Shown in pieces: positions 29,709-33,401 of a DNA stretch of 33,401 bases. The notes below the pieces were generated by a model. The model was given only the letters and a program-made list of their open reading frames with translations, searched no databases and was not told the origin of the DNA. Numbering within the stretch: position 1 is the stretch's first letter; every line of letters begins with the position of its first letter. The position numbers were made by a program, and so were the translations under genes. The DNA comes from Fonticula alba (Eukaryota > Opisthokonta > Rotosphaerida > Fonticulaceae), in the NCBI RefSeq assembly GCF_000388065.1, contig NW_009242974.1:2016307-2049707 (forward strand). The letters are read 5' to 3'.

Positions 29709-31467
29709 TTAGGATCCCTTCTCGGCCAGACATACGACACAACCAACCGTGGCATTGGCCCCATTGGCCGGGTGCACCCGGCCACACGTGCACGGCTTGA
29801 CCGGACGTGGGCTGACCGAGTGGCAGGGATTGCAGTAATACTTGCCGGAGCACAGGAAAAGGGCCTCGTTGCAGCAGAAAAAGCACTTCCAGATCCAGTT
29901 GGACTGCTCGTGCTCGCACTGGGGCTTGTCCAGATCACAGAAGGCGCATAGCTGTCCTGCCTCATCCTCGCCAGCCGGCCCGGCGATCTGGCAGTCACGC
30001 ACGCCCTGGAAGAAGGGATGCTGTGGTTTGGGGATGGGCAGGAGGGATAGATAGAAAAGAGGAGGGGAGGGGGGGGGGGCGTGAGAACGGTGGGCAGGGA
30101 GGCGGGGGAAGAGGCGAAAGAGGGGCTCGGCAGACGCGGCAAAGGACAGGGTATTTCCCCCCTCGCCCACCCACCCACCCAACAAGAGTGCGCACCTTGC
30201 ACCGGGTGCAGAGCGAGAAGATGTACCGCGAAAGATAGTCCGCCACCTCGGTGAGGACCTCCTCGTTGGCTAACTCGGGCCAGGTGTCTTCGGCAGTGGT
30301 GTTCTGTTGGTCGGCGGCGATGAAGCGCTCGGGCAGGGGCTCCCCGGTGTGCTGGAGGTACTTGATGAGAATTTGCATGCTCGGACGAATGTGGTTGCGG
30401 AGACAGGACGAGGCCAAGGCCGCCAGGGAGGCCGGATCACGGAGGAGATCCACCCCGAGGCCACGCCGGCAGGAGGGACAGCGCAGGCACCCGGCATCGA
30501 CGCGGCTGCCGGGGTTCATGGAAGCCGTCAACATCTCCTCCAGGCAGGCAACATGCAACGAATGCAGGCAATTTAATGTGATGATGGGGGTATCAGATGC
30601 GGGCCAGCTTTCAGGGTCCAACAGCAGGTGAAGGTAGGTCCGGTCATCCTCATTCGGGAACAGGTCGTCCAGGGCCTTGGTGAATTCGGCCACCAGGCCC
30701 GGGCGCCGGAATGCCGCGGGATCTTGAATTTGAAGGAAAAGCTCATAGCGACCATCGAAGAGGCGCCGAAGGAGCTCCCGGCTGCGCGCCTCGCCGCCCT
30801 CATCGAAGGGATGGAAGTCCATCGGCTGCTCGAGGCACACCACGCATTGGGTAAAGCGCTCGACCATTTCGCGATGCTCATTGAAGCGCTGGAGGAGGTC
30901 CTGCACAAGGGTATCAAAGAGGATGTCATGCTGGCGGACTTCCTGCTCCTCGGCATGGTGGATCTGCCCCAGCAGGGCGTCGGCCGTGGTGGCCAGGCTC
31001 CGGCTATTCTGGGTGACGAGCTCCTGCACCCGGCTGAAGTTGCCGATGAGCCGGTCCTCGGAGGCCAGAGACCGCTCAGCCGGCGACAGGCCGGTCGTGT
31101 CAACGGGAGCCGCCACGCTGTGGCAAATGTTCATGTGTGACAGCTGGGCCGCCACCTGGCCTGTCCAGGCGCCAGTGCGTTCGATACACTGGGCCACTGT
31201 CCGGATGGCGGCCAGGCGATCGGTCAGTGAGGGATTGGCCGCCAGGGATAGAAGGGCCACGGTCATGTCGGAAATGAGCGAGTCCACCGCGAGCGAGGGC
31301 TCGACCGCCTGGGCTGGCGGATTCAACAGCTCATCGGTGGCCGGAGGAGCGGGAGTAACCGACAGCTCGGCCTCCGGAGGGGTGAGCTCCGGCTGGGGAT
31401 TGGCCTTCATGACATCGAGGGGCGCCGGGTGAGCGGCGACTGGAGCAACAAGGGCCTCGGCGGACAT
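29709..31467 (-). CDS. Compact RING-Cys-relay (RCR) E3 ubiquitin ligase, MYCBP2/Highwire C-terminal type (2 exons, 527 aa)
   Basis: Exons 30196-31467 and 29709-30020, joined in phase 0 between CTRCK and HPFF. An N-terminal, mostly helical region (1-205) leads into a RING with C208, C211, C300, H302, H305, C308, C330 and C333. CLHSLHVAC has the same CxHxxHxxC spacing as MYCBP2. A helical linker (DLLRDPASLAAL) follows, then the tandem-cysteine domain: C420, C423, C434, C445, C448, C455, H457, C470, C473, C474, C481, C487, C490, H491 and C518/C521. By alignment C434 and C481 match the relay cysteines C4520 and C4572 of human MYCBP2, and H491 matches the catalytic H4583. F4573 is Ser here. Such ligases pass ubiquitin between two cysteines and, in human, onto Thr/Ser. 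The giant PHR, RCC1-like and other parts of MYCBP2 are absent. An 88-residue insertion splits the RING after C211. Substrates are unknown. Start ATGTCC, the first in-frame ATG. Confidence 0.85.
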
Positions 31468-32572
31468 GACTCGGAGGAGGGGCGAAAGACGAAGCAAGGA
31501 GCGAGGAAATCGTGTGTTTGTGGCTGAGTGAACAAAAGGGACTGGAGACACATGGTTGACATCTCAGGTGGGTGCTGGCTTAAAGGGACATGATCCGGGG
31601 TCGGGGAAGCCGCCACAAGAAGAGACCCCGGAGCCAGGGGACTGCCATTGGTCAGTGCCACGGACCTGCCTCAGGGTGGACCATGAGCACCGGCCCCACG
31701 CCACACACACACACACACACGCACATGCGCACAGGGACACGCCAGACACACGGGGGGGGGGGGAGGGGGGGCGGGCGGGCGAGAACGAACAGTGGAGGAG
31801 GGGGGTGTCCAGCTCGCCTCCGATCACTTGGGACCTTGGAAATTTAGAGGCGGGGCATGTGCCCGTCCGGGCACCGCGCTCCCTCGGGCAGCTGCCCGAT
31901 TCGAATGCGTCCCCAACCGGGCCCCCAGTTTGGATGAGGGGGAAAGGTGCGCGCCTGTCACGAGAACATATCTGTGGGATCAAATTGATGATGGAACACA
32001 GCAACGTGACCCTCGGGCTGGGGTCGGCTCGCGTGAGAGGGTGGCCGTGTGCCTTTCCCGACAAGCAAGGGGAGGGGAAACACACGAAAAGAGGCAGCGA
32101 CACAACGCCGCGGCGGACCCGAGGCTAAAGAAGGGGGACGCGCCTCGGGCGCCTGGAGCTGTGGAGAAATGCAAAGCATTGGCAAACGGCGAGTCACATG
32201 GTTGATCAGGTACAGGACCACTACAGCCGCCGCTCCGGGCTGGGCTCGATCTCCCGGCCTCCTGCCGACATCTGCCGTGAAAAGCCTGAGAAGCGGGCAC
32301 AGCTCCCGGATGACGCTCCATGGATGAGCCATGCCGCCCCCCTCGCCTCCGCCCCCTCCCCCCGTGGCCCCTCTCATACATGGGCATCCCCTCACAAGCA
32401 GAAGAGAAACGTGCGATCTAAGGAGAAACACATGGGCGCCATTTCCAAAGGAGACGGGACTGAGGGAAGCAACAGAGACGCTCTTATTTGGAGGGGGAGG
32501 AGGAGGAAAAGAAGAAGGAACAGGGAGGGGGGGCAGGGGCAATGGGCTGACCCGTGCCAAGTCTATCACACC
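31468..32572. other. Intergenic region upstream of the RCR ligase
   Basis: It lies between two minus-strand genes: promoter of the RCR ligase on the left, 3' flank of COX16 on the right. A CA repeat occurs at 31704-31720 and G runs near 31752-31770. A minus-strand open frame at 31958-32569 contains a short, reasonably protein-like part (MAHPWSVIREL, VVVLYLINHVTRR), but it is flanked by low complexity and I cannot support it as a gene. Confidence 0.5.
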
Positions 32573-33335
32573 TCAGTACCCAGGAGGGCGAATGATCGGC
32601 TTGTTTTCATAATCCTCCTGCTCCAAGTCGAGGTGGCGCTGAAGCTTCTGTTGTACGCCGGTGAGGAGGAAAATGGGTGTCAGAGGCGGGGCAGGGAGGC
32701 TGAACAGACAGGAGGCGGAGAGGGAGAGAGAGAGAGAGAGGGAGGGAGGGGGGGAGCGACGATGGCAGGGGAGGGCCACAGCCACGCACGAAGTACTCCT
32801 CCTGGATGTTGAAAACCGGCCGAGGAGCATCCGGATCTTGAGCCTTGACCTTCTTCCGGGCCTCGGCCGAGGCGAACATGGTCAAAACCTCCGGGTCAAT
32901 CTGACGACGTGAAGCGCAAATCGGCCGTTAGAAGGGGGCGGGGCGGGGCGGGGGGATCGGGCCGGAAGGGAGACAGGAAGAGGGACAGCGGGGCGAACTG
33001 GGTGGCGGTGGAGAGGTGAAGCAGGCCCGGAGGAGGGTGTTGTGAGGTGCGCGACGCACCAGGCGATTCCGATCCAGGCGATCCATCTTGGCCTGCATAA
33101 AGGTGGACAGCTGGATGGACCCGAGCACAACGAGGAGGATAAATGGCAGGCCGAAGGAGAGGAAGGGATTCCCCCGAGTAAAAGTGCGCAGACGATCCGT
33201 CAGACGCCGGGACTGGCTTTCGCGCATGAACTCCTCCATGGCCTCCTGCTGGACCACATGCAGGTACTTGGGCGGCATGGGCAGCGGCTTCTCTTTGGTG
33301 GCAAGTCGCCGAAGCCAGTAAAGAGGTCCAGACAT
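32573..33335 (-). CDS. COX16: COX16, cytochrome c oxidase assembly protein (3 exons, 153 aa)
   Basis: Exons, in transcript order: 33060-33335, 32790-32900 and 32573-32647, all joined in phase 0. One transmembrane helix (about 57-76, FLSFGLPFILLVVLGSIQL) follows an Arg-rich segment. Then come a charged stretch, IDPEVL, FNIQEEYFKLQ and a C-terminal ENKPIIRPPG. This order fits Cox16, an inner-membrane protein that helps assemble complex IV and, in human cells, joins copper chaperones and COX2. Human COX16 is 106 aa with the helix near its N terminus. Here about 45 extra residues precede the helix and include WLRRLATKEK, a possible presequence start. Start ATGTCT after ACC. Its promoter lies largely beyond the right edge of the window; only 66 bases are visible. 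Confidence 0.85.
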
Positions 33336-33401
33336 GGTGGGCAGCTGTGGTGGATAGGCGGCGAAGGAGGAAAGATGGGGAGGGGCGATTGGCGGGGCGG
33401 G

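Noticed and set aside
31958-32569. Minus-strand 203-codon open frame downstream of COX16
   Set aside because: A short part looks protein-like, but the rest is Pro- and Gly-rich. It has no family match that I can name and no clear splice pattern.
1-33401. CRISPR arrays, insertion sequences, transposons, viral genes, tRNA and rRNA genes
   Set aside because: No spaced direct repeats, transposase or integrase motifs, terminal repeats with target duplications, viral hallmark proteins, tRNA cloverleaves or rRNA segments were seen on either strand.

Overview
This window is nuclear DNA from a GC-rich eukaryote with many introns. The genes are split by short introns with GT-AG ends. Intergenic regions and introns are full of C/G homopolymers and CA, TC and AG microsatellites. 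There is no bacterial operon layout. All eight protein genes have relatives in opisthokonts, and six of the eight start with ATGTC(C/T), a start context common in fungi. A deep-branching holomycotan or similar protist, for example something like Fonticula, is my best guess, but this is an inference with low confidence. The left edge begins in a 53-G run and a 480-base N gap lies at 18802-19281, so this is a draft scaffold.

Layout from left to right. (1) 1198-3311, minus: an F-box protein with an EF-hand, 6 exons. (2) 3709-3866, plus: a complete U1 snRNA gene, recognised by its fold and protein-binding loops. (3) 5310-6995, plus: a mitochondrial carrier of the glutamate/aspartate type, 5 exons. 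(4) 8189-15396, plus: a 2203-residue Treslin/Sld3-like replication-initiation protein, 7 exons. (5) 16103-18653, minus: a mitochondrial transcription factor B (rRNA dimethyltransferase family), 5 exons, convergent with gene 4. (6) 20405-26261, plus: an STK11IP (LIP1)-like leucine-rich-repeat protein, 12 exons. (7) 26676-28471, minus: a TIP30/HTATIP2-like (FMP52-like) dehydrogenase, 5 exons. (8) 29709-31467, minus: a compact RING-Cys-relay E3 ligase related to the C terminus of MYCBP2/Highwire, 2 exons. (9) 32573-33335, minus: COX16, 3 exons. All exon joins were deduced by hand from reading frame, splice signals and protein similarity. Every join keeps the phase.

Two results stand out. First, the 37 introns I model mostly have donors of the form GT(A/G)CGT: position +4 is C in 28 of 37 and A in only 2. 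The U1 gene in the same window has G instead of the usual U at the base that faces +4. Its 5' end can therefore pair without mismatch to AG|GUACGUU, so the snRNA and the splice sites appear to have changed together. Second, gene 8 keeps both relay cysteines of the rare RING-Cys-relay mechanism in a protein of only 527 residues, against more than 4,600 in human MYCBP2.

The genes do not form one pathway. Four of the eight protein products are known or likely mitochondrial proteins (carrier, TFB, COX16, FMP52/TIP30 relative), and two belong to ubiquitin ligation (F-box protein, RCR E3). I treat this as coincidence unless other species show the same linkage.
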